Shown here: positions 1 to 9,027 of the stretch, in pieces
Position numbering within the stretch: position 1 is the stretch's first letter
Layout: every line of letters starts with the position of its first letter
NCBI GenBank assembly: GCA_964638775.1
Contig: CAZWZH010000136.1
Location: 1-53,934, forward strand
DNA length: 53,934 bases
DNA from: Azophilus sp964638775
GTDB lineage: Bacteria > Pseudomonadota > Gammaproteobacteria > Pseudomonadales > Azotimanducaceae
Direction: 5' to 3'
Notes under the pieces: model-generated
Told to the model about the DNA's origin: nothing
Databases searched by the model: none
The model's input: the letters and a program-made list of their open reading frames with translations, nothing else
Position numbers and translations under genes: made by a program

Positions 1-3000
1 ACGCCGAAGGCGAGGGATGTCGCCATGGGAATGAACGGCATGGTCGCCGGCGTCTGGTTGATCATGAGCGGGATCAGGCCGACGAAGGTGGTCACCGAGG
101 TGAGGATGATCGCGCGGAAACGCACGTTGCAGCTCTGTATCAGCGCCTCGTCCACATCCATGCCCTGACGCCGGCAGCGGTTCACGAAATCGACCAGCAC
201 GAGGCTTGCGTTCACCACCACGCCGGACAGCGCCACGATGCCCAGCGCCGAGAAGAACTGGAGGTGCACGCCCATTACCCAGTGGCCGAAGATCGCGCCG
301 ACCGCGCCGAAGGGAATGACGCTCATGATGACCAGGGGTTGCACGTAGCTTCTTAACGGCACGGCCAGCAGCGTGTAGATGATCACCAGTGCCAGCAGCG
401 CGCCCTGGGCCAAGCCCTGCATGGCTTCCATGCGCTGTTCCTGCTCGCCGTCGAGGCCGATGTACATGCCCGGGTACTTCGCGAGCAGCGACGGGATGAC
501 CGTCCTTTCGATACCGCGCATCACCTCCTCGGGCGTATGGACGTCCCGATTGACGTCGGCGATGACGTTGACCACCCGCCGTCCGTTCGTGCGCCGGATT
601 GCGGAATACCCGTTGCCGATCTCGAAGCTGGCGACGCTGTAGAACGGCACTTCCTTGCCGCCGGGCGTACGGATGTACATGTCTTCCAGGTTGCCGATGG
701 ACTTTCGCTCGGCCTCCGGGAATCGCACCATCACCCTGACATCATCCCGGCCACGCTGGACGCGTTGCGTCTCGGCGCCGTAGAAGGCGTTGCGCACCTG
801 GCGCGCGAGGTCGCCGAGCGTGAGGCCGAGATTTCTGGCCTCGGGCAGCAGGCTCAGGCGAATTTCCTGCTTGCCGGCCCTGAACGTGTCGTGAATGTCG
901 AAAACCCCGGCGTAGCGGGCGAGTTCGGTACGAAGTTCGGCGCCCGCGGCCCGCAGGGCGTCCACATCGCTGCCGGCGAGCTGGTAGTTGATGGCCTCTC
1001 CGGCGGAGAACCGGTCGGAGCTGAAGCGCAGTTTCACCGCATCGGTAACCGGGCCGACGAGTTCCCGCCAGCGATTGGCGATCTCCGCCGTGCTGCGGTT
1101 GTTCCGCTGGCGCGCCGGCGGCAGTTCGATGACCACCTCCGCAAAGTGGCTGCGCCCGGGTTGAGGAAGGTTCGGGGGACCGTCGCGGTCCGCGGGGGTG
1201 CCGATGCTGGTGAGTTGATTCAGGATCACGGGCGTCTCCCGGCCGAACTCCCGCATCAGTTCGAGGTTCAGCGCCTCGGCGGCCCGCTCGAACTGGCGGG
1301 CCGCCTGAATGGTCACGTCCACGGACACGCCTTCGGGCATTTCCAGTTGGGCGTAGATGCGATCGCCTTCCATGGAGGGGAAAAAGCCGAAAATCAGCCG
1401 GCCGCTGGCCATGAAGGCGATGGCCAGGACGAGAATGCCGAGGCCGATGGCGGCCGTGATGTAGCGCTTGGCAATGGCGCGGGCGACGAACCGCGCGTAG
1501 TAATCCGAACCCATGCGCTCGAGCCAGCCCGCCAGCCTGCCCTGCAGCCGGTTCCAGGCGCGCCCGAAGCCGCCCTTGGAGGCGCCCCGTTTGCGGTGTG
1601 CGAGATGGGCCGGCAGGATGAGTTGCGACTCGATGATGCTGAATACCAGGGCCAGCATCACGACCTTGCCGATGACGCCGAAAAAGTCGCTCATGGGGCC
1701 CTCGACGATCACGATCGGCATGAACGCGGCCATGGTGGTGAGCACGCCGAAGATGACCGGTATGGACACCTCGCGGGTACCGTCGATGGCGGCGTTTACC
1801 GGCGACTTGCCGACCTGTTCGTGGCTGTAGACGCGTTCCCCGACCACGATGGCATCGTCCACCAGCACGCCGAGCACCAGAATGAAGGCCAGCACCGTCA
1901 GGGTGCTGATCTGGAAATCGACGTACGGAAACACGGCGATGGTGCCGAGCAGCGCGATGGGAATGCCGGCGGCCACCCACATGGCGAGGCGGAACCGCAG
2001 GAAGAGCGCCAGTACGATCAGCACGAGCGACAGGCCGCCGAGCGCCGTGGTGTTGAGCACATTCATGCGCTCCTCGAGTTCCAGCGAAGCGTCGGTCCAG
2101 ACGGTCAGCTCCAGGCCTTCGGGCAGGGATGGGCGCACCGCGGCGATGTATCCCTTCACGTCCCGGGCGATCTGCATGATGTCTTCGGTGTCGAGCTGCG
2201 ATACCTTGAGCACCACCGCGGGCTTGCCATTGAAGCGGGCGAAGAGGTCGCCTTCCTCGAATCCGTCGCGTATGTCCGCGATCTCGCCCAGGGTCACGTT
2301 GGTGCCGTCCTGCCTGGTGAGCACTACCACGCCCTCGAACTCCTCTCCCCAGTAGGCCTGCCCCTTGGAGCGCAGCAGGATTTCGCCGTCCCGCGCCTTG
2401 ATGGAACCGCCCGGCATGTCGAGCGAGCTGTTGCGCACCGCATGGGTGATCTGATCGAAGGACAGGCCGTGCCGGCGCAGGGTGTATTCCGGAACTTCGA
2501 TGGAAATCTCGTAGGGGCGTATGTAGGCGACGGACACCTGCGATACGCCGTCGATGACGGTAAGTTCGTCCCGCAGTTGCTGTGCGACCTCCTTGAGGAT
2601 GCGCTCGTCGGCATCGCCGGACAGCGCCACGTACAGTACGTTGCGGTGCATGGCCATCATGGAAACGGTGGGTTTTTCCGTCTCCACGGGAAAACTGTTG
2701 ATGGCATCGACCCGGCCCTTTATTTCGTTCAGGGCGACAACCTGGTCGGTGTCGATCTCCAGTTCCGCATTGACGAGGCAGGAGCCTTCGCTGGCGATCG
2801 AGTGAATCTTGTCGATGCCCGCAACGCTCTCGATGGCTTCCTCGATGCGGATGCATACGCCCTGTTCGACTTCTTCCGGCGCGGCACCGAGGTAGGGCAC
2901 GGTGATGGTGACGACGGGAATGTCGAACGACGGGAACTCTTCCTGATTGACGGTGAGAATCGCAAGGAAGCCACCGACGCACAGGACGGACATCAACAGG

Positions 3001-3047
3001 TTGGCGGCAACCGGATTGCGCGTGAACCAGGCGATGGCGGTGTGCAT
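1..3047 (-). CDS. RND-family efflux pump inner-membrane permease (3' end cut by window edge)
   Basis: Inner-membrane, proton-driven resistance-nodulation-division (AcrB-like) transporter, working with the adjacent membrane fusion protein and an outer-membrane channel not seen here. The minus-strand frame is open from ATG at 3047 to base 1, giving 1015 residues; family members are usually about 1030-1050, so only a short C-terminal tail is missing. It begins MHTAIAWFTRNPVAANLLM, the usual first transmembrane helix, and a TM4 segment with LVDDAIVVGER carries the Asp-Asp pair used for proton relay. Two periplasmic domains separate two six-helix bundles. The start lies 4 bp after the stop of the fusion-protein gene, so the two are co-transcribed. 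Substrate is unknown. The long antisense frames over this gene are shadows. Confidence 0.95.
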   Translation of the reverse strand, partial: MHTAIAWFTRNPVAANLLMSVLCVGGFLAILTVNQEEFPSFDIPVVTITVPYLGAAPEEVEQGVCIRIEEAIESVAGIDKIHSIASEGSCLVNAELEIDTDQVVALNEIKGRVDAINSFPVETEKPTVSMMAMHRNVLYVALSGDADERILKEVAQQLRDELTVIDGVSQVSVAYIRPYEISIEVPEYTLRRHGLSFDQITHAVRNSSLDMPGGSIKARDGEILLRSKGQAYWGEEFEGVVVLTRQDGTNVTLGEIADIRDGFEEGDLFARFNGKPAVVLKVSQLDTEDIMQIARDVKGYIAAVRPSLPEGLELTVWTDASLELEERMNVLNTTALGGLSLVLIVLALFLRFRLAMWVAAGIPIALLGTIAVFPYVDFQISTLTVLAFILVLGVLVDDAIVVGERVYSHEQVGKSPVNAAIDGTREVSIPVIFGVLTTMAAFMPIVIVEGPMSDFFGVIGKVVMLALVFSIIESQLILPAHLAHRKRGASKGGFGRAWNRLQGRLAGWLERMGSDYYARFVARAIAKRYITAAIGLGILVLAIAFMASGRLIFGFFPSMEGDRIYAQLEMPEGVSVDVTIQAARQFERAAEALNLELMREFGRETPVILNQLTSIGTPADRDGPPNLPQPGRSHFAEVVIELPPARQRNNRSTAEIANRWRELVGPVTDAVKLRFSSDRFSAGEAINYQLAGSDVDALRAAGAELRTELARYAGVFDIHDTFRAGKQEIRLSLLPEARNLGLTLGDLARQVRNAFYGAETQRVQRGRDDVRVMVRFPEAERKSIGNLEDMYIRTPGGKEVPFYSVASFEIGNGYSAIRRTNGRRVVNVIADVNRDVHTPEEVMRGIERTVIPSLLAKYPGMYIGLDGEQEQRMEAMQGLAQGALLALVIIYTLLAVPLRSYVQPLVIMSVIPFGAVGAIFGHWVMGVHLQFFSALGIVALSGVVVNASLVLVDFVNRCRRQGMDVDEALIQSCNVRFRAIILTSVTTFVGLIPLMINQTPATMPFIPMATSLAFG

Positions 3048-3051
3048 GGAC

Positions 3052-4197
3052 TCAGCCCGCGGCGTCCGCGATCGGGTTGACCAGCATCCCGTCGATGGGC
3101 GTCTGCATGGGCGAAACGCAGACCCGCTCACCGGCCGAGAGGCCGGACTGGATCAATACATCGTCCTGGTAGAGCCGCAACGGCTCGATGTCACGGAACT
3201 CCAGGCGGTTGTCGTCGTCGACGACCAGCACCCGGTTGCCGGTTCGCAGAGCCATGCGGGGCAGCACTACGATGTCGTCGACCAGGAGCCCTTCGATGTC
3301 GGCATTGACGAACAGGCCCACCGCGGGCAGGGACTCATCGCCATTGCCGGTGAGACGGGCAACCACGTTGACCATGCGGCTTGAGGTGTCGATCTGTGCC
3401 TCGGTGCGCACGATGCTCCCGGTCCATTCAAGAAGCTGCCCGGCATACTCGGCGGAGAGCGTGACGGCGGGCTGACGCTCGGCGGGGAGTTGGCCGCGGT
3501 GCCCCACCGGCAGGTTGAGAAAGCCCAGTTGACGGTCTGCGATGGGGAGCCGGACTTCGAGCCGGTCGGTGGCGTAGATGGTGGCGATGGGGGAGCCCGG
3601 GCCCACGAGCTGCCCGATGTCGACGGATTCCTCGCGCACCAGGCCCGTGAACGGCGCCTTGACCTCGGTGCGCTCCAGGTTCAGATCGGCCTGTTCGACG
3701 TTGGCCCGGGAGTCTTCCAGGGCCGCTTCCGCCACGCGGTAGTCGCGCTGCGCGGATTCCATCTGCGAGCGGCTCGCCAGGCGCCGCTCTTCCAGGCTCT
3801 TCATGCGGTCGAATTCGAACAGGGCGTGTTCGTACTGGGCTTCCGTGCGGGTGAGTGCGGCCCGGGCGCGCTTGAGGCTGGATCGATAGTCCTTGTCGTC
3901 GAGGCGCAGCAGGGTCTGTCCCTCCTCGAAGTAGCCGCCGTTGACCAGCGCGCCGGACATCCAGGTGACGCGGCCGGACACCTCGGGAATGAGCTGGCTC
4001 TGGGTATCGGGCGCCACCGTGCCCTGGGAATGCACGCGCAGGCGGATGGATTCGGGCTTGACGTCCTGCACGCGGACGGTCGGCGCAACCGGGGCCGGGT
4101 TCGTGGGTTCCACCCGGGGACTGGTGGCCATCAGCACGGCGGCGCCGAACAGGGACGCCAGTACCACCAGGCCGGGAATGATCAGCTTGTCTTTCAT
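3052..4197 (-). CDS. RND efflux periplasmic adaptor (membrane fusion protein, HlyD/AcrA family)
   Basis: Periplasmic adaptor linking the RND permease to an outer-membrane channel. The 381-residue product starts MKDKLIIPGLVVLASLFGAA, an uncleaved membrane anchor or signal segment, followed by a lipoyl-like half motif (GRVTWMSGALVNGGYFEEG), an alpha-helical hairpin rich in E/R/A at about residues 95-155, the second lipoyl half (KAPFTGLVREESVDIGQLV) and beta-barrel and membrane-proximal domains. ATG at 4197 is chosen because it lies 10 bp after the stop of the regulator gene and directly precedes the hydrophobic segment; an upstream extension would overlap the regulator. Order regulator-adaptor-permease forms one operon. 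Confidence 0.93.
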   Translation of the reverse strand: MKDKLIIPGLVVLASLFGAAVLMATSPRVEPTNPAPVAPTVRVQDVKPESIRLRVHSQGTVAPDTQSQLIPEVSGRVTWMSGALVNGGYFEEGQTLLRLDDKDYRSSLKRARAALTRTEAQYEHALFEFDRMKSLEERRLASRSQMESAQRDYRVAEAALEDSRANVEQADLNLERTEVKAPFTGLVREESVDIGQLVGPGSPIATIYATDRLEVRLPIADRQLGFLNLPVGHRGQLPAERQPAVTLSAEYAGQLLEWTGSIVRTEAQIDTSSRMVNVVARLTGNGDESLPAVGLFVNADIEGLLVDDIVVLPRMALRTGNRVLVVDDDNRLEFRDIEPLRLYQDDVLIQSGLSAGERVCVSPMQTPIDGMLVNPIADAAG

Positions 4198-4207
4198 GGC
4201 AGGTCTT

Positions 4208-4936
4208 TCATGACAGGGCTGCCCGGGGTTGGTTTTCTGCGTCACGCAATGCGGCTTCAAGCGCCTGCAGCATGGTTCTGCGGTGCAGCCCGGCCAGGTT
4301 GTCGAATACCGCGCGAAGGGCGGAAACGTCGCGCGCGGCAAGGGCGCGGTCGAGCTGGCGCATCAGCAGGGTGAAGGCGTCGATGTCCAGTTGTACGTAT
4401 CGTTCAAAGGCAACCAGGCTCGGCGCGAACTGCTCGAAGAGGCTTCTCGCGATCAACTGGCACACCAGGTTGTCGCTGGTCACCATGAAAGCGCGCATCA
4501 TCTCGACCCGGGCGGCGGTGTGGGCTTCGCTGTTCAGGGAGTCGTCGAACAGGCGCTGCACAAGGGTTCGGATTTCCTGAATCTGCCGATCGGAAGCTTC
4601 CGCCACCACGGTTTCCGCGGCCATGGTCAACAGCCGGTCGATCACCTGGAAAATCTGGCCCACCAGCCTGGCGTCGGGAAGTTCGCCGGACGAGAGCATG
4701 TAGCCGATGATGTCGAGGTTCGCTTCGTCGATGGGCGCTACCCGTGCACCGCCCGGGTGGATGGCGGCTACGCCGAGCTGGGAGAGCCGGCTCATGGCTT
4801 CCCGGACGGCGCCCCGGCTCGCATTGAAGCGGATGGCCAGTTCGCGCTCCGACGGCAGCCGGTCGCCGGCGCGATAGCGGCCGGAGAGGATTTCATCCGT
4901 CAGGGTGTTGGCGATGTGTTCGTGCTTGGTCTGCAT
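4208..4936 (-). CDS. GntR-family (FadR/FCD subfamily) transcriptional regulator of the RND operon
   Basis: A 242-residue DNA-binding regulator. The N-terminal winged helix has the GntR signature (ILSGRYRAGDRLPSERELA then SRGAVREAMSRL), and the C-terminal all-helical part looks like an FCD ligand-binding domain. ATG at 4936 is chosen: residues upstream of it would be encoded by the palindromic operator cluster at 4942-4968, which belongs in the 5' untranslated region. It is first in a three-gene efflux operon, so it likely represses itself and the pump until a ligand binds. The ligand, perhaps a fatty or carboxylic acid as for other FCD proteins, cannot be read from the sequence. Confidence 0.9.
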   Translation of the reverse strand: MQTKHEHIANTLTDEILSGRYRAGDRLPSERELAIRFNASRGAVREAMSRLSQLGVAAIHPGGARVAPIDEANLDIIGYMLSSGELPDARLVGQIFQVIDRLLTMAAETVVAEASDRQIQEIRTLVQRLFDDSLNSEAHTAARVEMMRAFMVTSDNLVCQLIARSLFEQFAPSLVAFERYVQLDIDAFTLLMRQLDRALAARDVSALRAVFDNLAGLHRRTMLQALEAALRDAENQPRAALS

Positions 4937-4941
4937 GCCCT

Positions 4942-4968
4942 GACCAATCTGGTCTGACCAATTTGGTC
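4942..4968. promoter_or_regulatory. FadR-like operator: two GACCA/TGGTC pairs
   Basis: Four half-sites occur in strict order: GACCA at 4942-4946, TGGTC at 4950-4954, GACCA at 4956-4960 and TGGTC at 4964-4968. The central 11 bases (4950-4960) read TGGTCTGACCA, a perfect palindrome around one base and of the TGGTNNNACCA kind recognised by FadR-type GntR proteins. It sits just upstream of the GntR start codon, so autoregulation is likely. Binding itself is inference. Confidence 0.7.
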
Positions 4969-5111
4969 TGGGCAATTCTAGCGCCTTATAGCGCGATGTC
5001 CAGCGTTTTGTTACGTTTGGTAACGCGTGCCACTGTGCGAGGTGCGGACTTTGGGCGGCTGAGTTGCGTCGTAGTTCATGAAAAGGACCCGGAATGGGCA
5101 ACGGTGTCTAG

Positions 5112-5141
5112 AGGTCAAGTACAATAGCCGCTATTTGACCT
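5112..5141. promoter_or_regulatory. Inverted repeat around a possible -10 box upstream of the DUF4143 ATPase
   Basis: AGGTCAA at 5112-5118 and TTGACCT at 5135-5141 form a perfect 7-bp inverted repeat, with TACAAT (5120-5125) between the arms. The A+T-rich stretch after it leads to the ATPase start at 5176. This could be an operator or promoter of the ATPase gene or of the divergent GntR operon. No cognate regulator is identified. Confidence 0.3.
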
Positions 5142-5175
5142 TGTATTTTTAAATTAAGGATTTAAATTAACTAGG

Positions 5176-6360
5176 ATGATTCCGCGCCGTGCATACAGGT
5201 TCGTACAAACCGCCCTAGGTCGACAAGCGGCTGTTGCATTGGTTGGCCCCCGCCAGGTCGGCAAGACTACCCTGGCGCTCGACATCGCGAAATCTCTCGG
5301 CGCATTGTACCTCGACCTGGAGTCCAGGGCTGATCGGCAACGCCTCGCCGAGCCCGCGATGTTTTTGGGCGAATACGCAGATCGCCTCGTTGTACTGGAT
5401 GAAATCCATCGCGTCCCCGATCTGTTTGCCGAACTGCGTGGCCTCATCGATAGAGGACGCCGTGCCGGCCGTCGAAACGGAAGATTCCTTATCCTGGGTT
5501 CGGCCTCGATGGAGTTGTTGAGGCAGTCGGGGGAAAGTCTCGCCGGTCGTATCGAGTATGTACCACTGTGTGCCCTGGATGTGCTGGAGGTCGATTCAGA
5601 GGGGGTGTCGGTGACCGATCATTGGGTCAGAGGCGGTTTCCCGGACAGTCTGCTCGCCCCAAGTGCGGGCGATTCGGCGGCTTTCCGCCAGAACTTCATC
5701 CGCACGTACCTTGATCGTGATGTTGCCGAGTTCACCGGACGCCGGATGCCCGCGGAAACTCTGGAACGGCTCTGGACCATGCTGGCGCACGGGCAGGGTA
5801 CGCTGTTGAATGCCTCGAAACTCGCAGCCAGTCTCGGAGTCAGCAACCCGACGGTAGCCACGTATATCGACGTACTGGTCGACCTCCTGCTGGTACGCCG
5901 TCTTCGTCCATACTTTGCCAACGTCAAAAAGCGCCTGGTCAAATCGCCGAAGACCTATGTGCGGGACAGTGGGCTGGTTCATGCCCTTTTGGGCATCGGA
6001 GATCACAATACGCTTGCGGGACATCCCGTTGCGGGCGCGAGCTGGGAGGGATTCGTCGTGGAAAACCTGCTGGCGGTCGCCCCTTCCGGAACTGCGGCCG
6101 GCTTTTATCGGACCCAATCCGGTGCGGAGATCGATCTGCTGATCGAACTGCCGGGCGCGCGCGCGCCTTGGGCCGTGGAAATCAAGCTCGGACTGGCGCC
6201 GACAGTGGGCCGTGGGTTCCAAAACGCCAGACAGGATATCAACCCGGAACGTTCATTTGTCGTGTACTCGGGCACTGAGAGATATCCGTTGGCTCACGGG
6301 GTAGAGGCGATAGGACTCAGGGACATGGCCGATCTCCTGGAGAGATGCACGCCTCAGTAA
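5176..6360 (+). CDS. AAA-type ATP-binding protein with DUF4143 domain
   Basis: A 394-residue cytoplasmic protein of the AAA_14/DUF4143 family, common in bacteria and archaea and without a settled function. Walker A is GPRQVGKTT (residues 24-32) and Walker B is LVVLDEIHRV (71-80). The middle region has the family's winged-helix-like element (LAASLGVSNPTVATYIDVL) and the C-terminal domain carries a nuclease-like stretch (GAEIDLLIELPG followed by AVEIKLG) typical of DUF4143. It stands alone between the efflux operon and a composition boundary. Such genes are often near mobile or toxin-antitoxin loci, but no partner is seen here. The start ATG is preceded by AGG only, so a start slightly downstream is possible. 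Confidence 0.88.
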   Translation: MIPRRAYRFVQTALGRQAAVALVGPRQVGKTTLALDIAKSLGALYLDLESRADRQRLAEPAMFLGEYADRLVVLDEIHRVPDLFAELRGLIDRGRRAGRRNGRFLILGSASMELLRQSGESLAGRIEYVPLCALDVLEVDSEGVSVTDHWVRGGFPDSLLAPSAGDSAAFRQNFIRTYLDRDVAEFTGRRMPAETLERLWTMLAHGQGTLLNASKLAASLGVSNPTVATYIDVLVDLLLVRRLRPYFANVKKRLVKSPKTYVRDSGLVHALLGIGDHNTLAGHPVAGASWEGFVVENLLAVAPSGTAAGFYRTQSGAEIDLLIELPGARAPWAVEIKLGLAPTVGRGFQNARQDINPERSFVVYSGTERYPLAHGVEAIGLRDMADLLERCTPQ

Positions 6361-6864
6361 GACTTCAGGGACGAATGACCCCATTTGTAGTGCGTTCTCA
6401 CCGATGTCGAGGTCGGCGCCGAACTTCCAGGTGGGCTCATCCCAATCCTCGCTCATGGTCAGATCTACGCGTTCCCCGGCGAGAGCTCCCGTTGGGAGCA
6501 TAAGCACGGCCTCCAGCATCGGCTGCCGAGTCGGATCCGTTCGCAGGTCAACGTTTCAGGCTCGCGTAACAGACACCCCTCGTTTCGGCAAGGCCGTTGA
6601 TGCAGGTAGGTTTGGTGAGCAATCCCGGAGGGAACACTCCGCTCGGTGAAGATGATCAAACCTCATGATTGAGAACCGGATTCTCAGGTTTGTCCATTGC
6701 CGGGGCTACCCTCAACTGCTAGCCTTCACCGGGGTTGATCGCGATTGATTCCGCCGTGGAGATGGGGAGCGAACCCTCAGCCGGGGAGCGTGAGACAATG
6801 CCCGCCACGGACCGAGGTCAGGTCATCCGGATCACGAAGCAGGCGGCGCGCCGGGGGGTATCAC
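6361..6864. other. Gene-poor stretch with an unidentified coding remnant
   Basis: About 500 bp lie between the ATPase and the flavin oxidoreductase. The minus strand at about 6361-6544 reads as protein-like sequence (including MSEDWDEPTWKFGADLDIG), bounded upstream by an in-frame stop and downstream by overlap with the ATPase stop. It looks like a fragment of a lost gene that I do not recognise. The rest holds a weak inverted repeat (TGAGAA/TTCTCA near 6670-6686) and the ribosome binding site of the next gene; nothing else is supported. Confidence 0.4.
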
Positions 6865-7974
6865 GTGAAAACGAAGCTCTGCGAATTGTTGCAGATTGAC
6901 ATTCCTCTTTTTGCGTTCAGCCACTGCCGCGATGTTGTGACAGAGGTATCGAAGAGTGGCGGCTTCGGGGTGCTCGGCGCGGCTGCCTTTACTGCTGAAA
7001 GACTCGAAGAAGAGGTAAATTGGATCGACCGGAATATCGGCGACTACAAGTACGGCATCGATTTCCTGATACCGGCCAGTCGCATTGAAGGCAATGACAC
7101 AGACGCATTGAAGGCCATGATTCCAAGTAAGCACCGGGAATTCGTGACCAACCTTCTGGCGCAGTCAAATGTCCCGGAACTCCCGCCAGACTATCATGGA
7201 CATCTCGCCAGTGCTGAAGACGGCGCCACTATCGGAGATCGACCATTTGAGATGCTCCGTGCCACCTTGGAGAAACACGACAAAATCTCACTCTACGTAA
7301 ACGCTCTCGGCACTCCGCCACCCGAGGTTATGGAATTGTGCCGCAGCCACAACATTTTTGTCGGTGCAATGGCTGGGGAAGCCAAACACGCCGCAAAACA
7401 CAAGGCTGCTGGCTGTGACTTCGTTATTGCGGTGGGTACAGAAGCCGCAGGTCACACCGGCGACGTTTCGACCCTGGTGCTCACCCCCCAGATTGTTAGA
7501 GAGGTTTCGCCGATGCCTGTGTTGGCTGCAGGCGGCATCGGCTCTGGTGAGCAGATTGCAGCGTCTATTGCTTTGGGCGCGCAAGGAGTTTGGACTGGAT
7601 CGGTATGGTTACCCACCATCCAGAGCGAGCTGACGCCCGTCCAACGACGTAAAGTTCTCGCCAGTTCATCCAGAGATACTATACGTACCCCGTGCATGAC
7701 GGGGAAGCCCGTCAGAATGCTCAAGAGTGGATTTACCGAAGCCTGGGAATCCGATGGGGCGCCGAAGGCGCTTCCATATCCGCTCCAGTATCTACTGACC
7801 AGCAACGCAGCCGCGCGCTTTGAGCATTACTCGGTCGAACACATGATAAGTTATCCAGCCGGCCAGGTAATCGGACAATTGAATGAAGAGCTCACTGTTC
7901 GACAAGTGGTTATGCAATTGATGGAAGAATACATTGATGCGGTGGAAAGACTTTCGAGTACCCTGGATCATTGA
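6865..7974 (+). CDS. NAD(P)H-dependent flavin oxidoreductase / nitronate monooxygenase family
   Basis: A 369-residue FMN-dependent TIM-barrel enzyme of the 2-nitropropane dioxygenase family. Visible signatures are an N-terminal segment ending in GGFGVLGAAAFT, the active-site stretch GTEAAGHTGD and the phosphate-binding AAGGIGSGEQIA. Family members oxidise nitronates or reduce quinones and enoyl compounds; the exact substrate here is unknown. The start is GTG at 6865, preceded by GGGGGGTA at good spacing; the longer upstream frame lacks a convincing start. It is followed by enoyl-CoA hydratase and acyl-CoA ligase genes on the same strand, all with lower G+C than the flanks, suggesting a shared origin by transfer. 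Catabolic use, rather than nitronate detoxification, is inferred from that context. Confidence 0.87.
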   Translation: MKTKLCELLQIDIPLFAFSHCRDVVTEVSKSGGFGVLGAAAFTAERLEEEVNWIDRNIGDYKYGIDFLIPASRIEGNDTDALKAMIPSKHREFVTNLLAQSNVPELPPDYHGHLASAEDGATIGDRPFEMLRATLEKHDKISLYVNALGTPPPEVMELCRSHNIFVGAMAGEAKHAAKHKAAGCDFVIAVGTEAAGHTGDVSTLVLTPQIVREVSPMPVLAAGGIGSGEQIAASIALGAQGVWTGSVWLPTIQSELTPVQRRKVLASSSRDTIRTPCMTGKPVRMLKSGFTEAWESDGAPKALPYPLQYLLTSNAAARFEHYSVEHMISYPAGQVIGQLNEELTVRQVVMQLMEEYIDAVERLSSTLDH

Positions 7975-8071
7975 CTTGAATTGGAAGAATTGCATCCAAT
8001 TGCCGACCATTCAAAATCCTCAAAAATGGGTTGCTGGTCAGTAAGCCTTACAGTTGTCCGGTCAACAATCG

Positions 8072-8088
8072 AACCAATTTTATTGGTT
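8072..8088. promoter_or_regulatory. Perfect palindrome at the putative promoter of the enoyl-CoA hydratase gene
   Basis: AACCAAT (8072-8078), TTT, ATTGGTT (8082-8088) is a 7-bp perfect inverted repeat. Five bases separate it from TAGAAT (8094-8099), a good -10 hexamer, about 140 bp before the hydratase start. A repressor site of TetR or similar type is plausible. The surrounding 7975-8238 contains no convincing gene. Confidence 0.4.
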
Positions 8089-8238
8089 TGCAATAGAATC
8101 GTCCTTGTTCTCCGATGTGCCATCGAACTTCCTGAAACGGACTTGGCGTTTGCCCCGCCTGATGCCCGGTTCGACAAGTGTTATTGTATTTTTCATTAGG
8201 TTATGCGTAGCGCGAGATCAGTTGACGGGACAACAGCG

Positions 8239-9027
8239 ATGACCTACGAAACGATAATTTTTGAAATCATCAATCAAGTCGCGATCATAACGTTAAACCG
8301 GCCAGAGGTGCATAACGCGGTTAACAGCCGGGTATGCGAGGAAGTCGGTGACGCGTTGGAAATTGTCGCGAATGAAAAAGAACTTCGAGTCGTAATTATA
8401 ACCGGCGCCGGCACCAGGGCTTTTTGTGCCGGAGCAGACCTGAAGGCCGTAGCTGCCGGCGAGTTTGGCTCAAAGGAACAAGCCGGGAATTGGGGGTTTG
8501 CTGGCATCTGCGATCACTACATAAATAAACCGATCATCGCTGCCGTTAATGGATTTGCGCTTGGGGGAGGAACCGAAATCGCTCTCGCATCCGATATTGT
8601 GGTGGCCTCGGAGTCCGCGACTTTCGCGCTAACCGAAGTGACATTCGGCCTTATCGCCGGCGCCGGGGGCATACTTCGATTGTCCCGACAAATTCCGACA
8701 AAGATCGCAGCACGAATGATTTTTCAGGGCAATTCTATTGCTGCGCAGGAAGCAGCGCGTTGGGGGCTCGTCAATGAAGTGGTGCCACCGTCGGACCTGA
8801 TGCCAGTCGCTTTGGAAATTGCCGACGCGATCGCTGGCAATGCACCAATGGCGGTCCGATTCAGCAAAGAGGTTTTGTATCGCGGCTTGGACGCGCCTCT
8901 CGATTTTCCACCCGGCGCGCGTGAAATAAATCAAGACTATGTCGACAGAATCGTCGAATCGGAGGACGCAAAAGAAGGCGCCAGGGCTTTCGGTGAACGT
9001 CGAAAGCCGAACTGGACCGATCGGTAG
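8239..9027 (+). CDS. Enoyl-CoA hydratase/isomerase (crotonase family)
   Basis: A 262-residue cytoplasmic crotonase-fold enzyme, probably hydrating an enoyl-CoA in beta-oxidation of a fatty, terpenoid or aromatic side chain. The oxyanion-hole and CoA-binding elements are seen as ITGAGTRAFCAGADL and NGFALGGGTEIAL. The second conserved acid region (ALTEVTFGLIAGAGG) keeps a Glu at the usual first position but not the second acid found in hydratases, so isomerase or another crotonase activity is possible. ATG at 8239 matches the family N-terminus; the preceding 12 codons do not. It lies between the flavin oxidoreductase and acyl-CoA ligase, sharing their lower G+C. Confidence 0.92.
   Translation: MTYETIIFEIINQVAIITLNRPEVHNAVNSRVCEEVGDALEIVANEKELRVVIITGAGTRAFCAGADLKAVAAGEFGSKEQAGNWGFAGICDHYINKPIIAAVNGFALGGGTEIALASDIVVASESATFALTEVTFGLIAGAGGILRLSRQIPTKIAARMIFQGNSIAAQEAARWGLVNEVVPPSDLMPVALEIADAIAGNAPMAVRFSKEVLYRGLDAPLDFPPGAREINQDYVDRIVESEDAKEGARAFGERRKPNWTDR

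Noticed and set aside
537..3080. 847-codon plus-strand open frame
   Set aside because: It is antisense to the RND permease, which has clear transmembrane and proton-relay motifs. Composition His/Gly/Asp-rich without domains is typical of a shadow in G+C-rich DNA.
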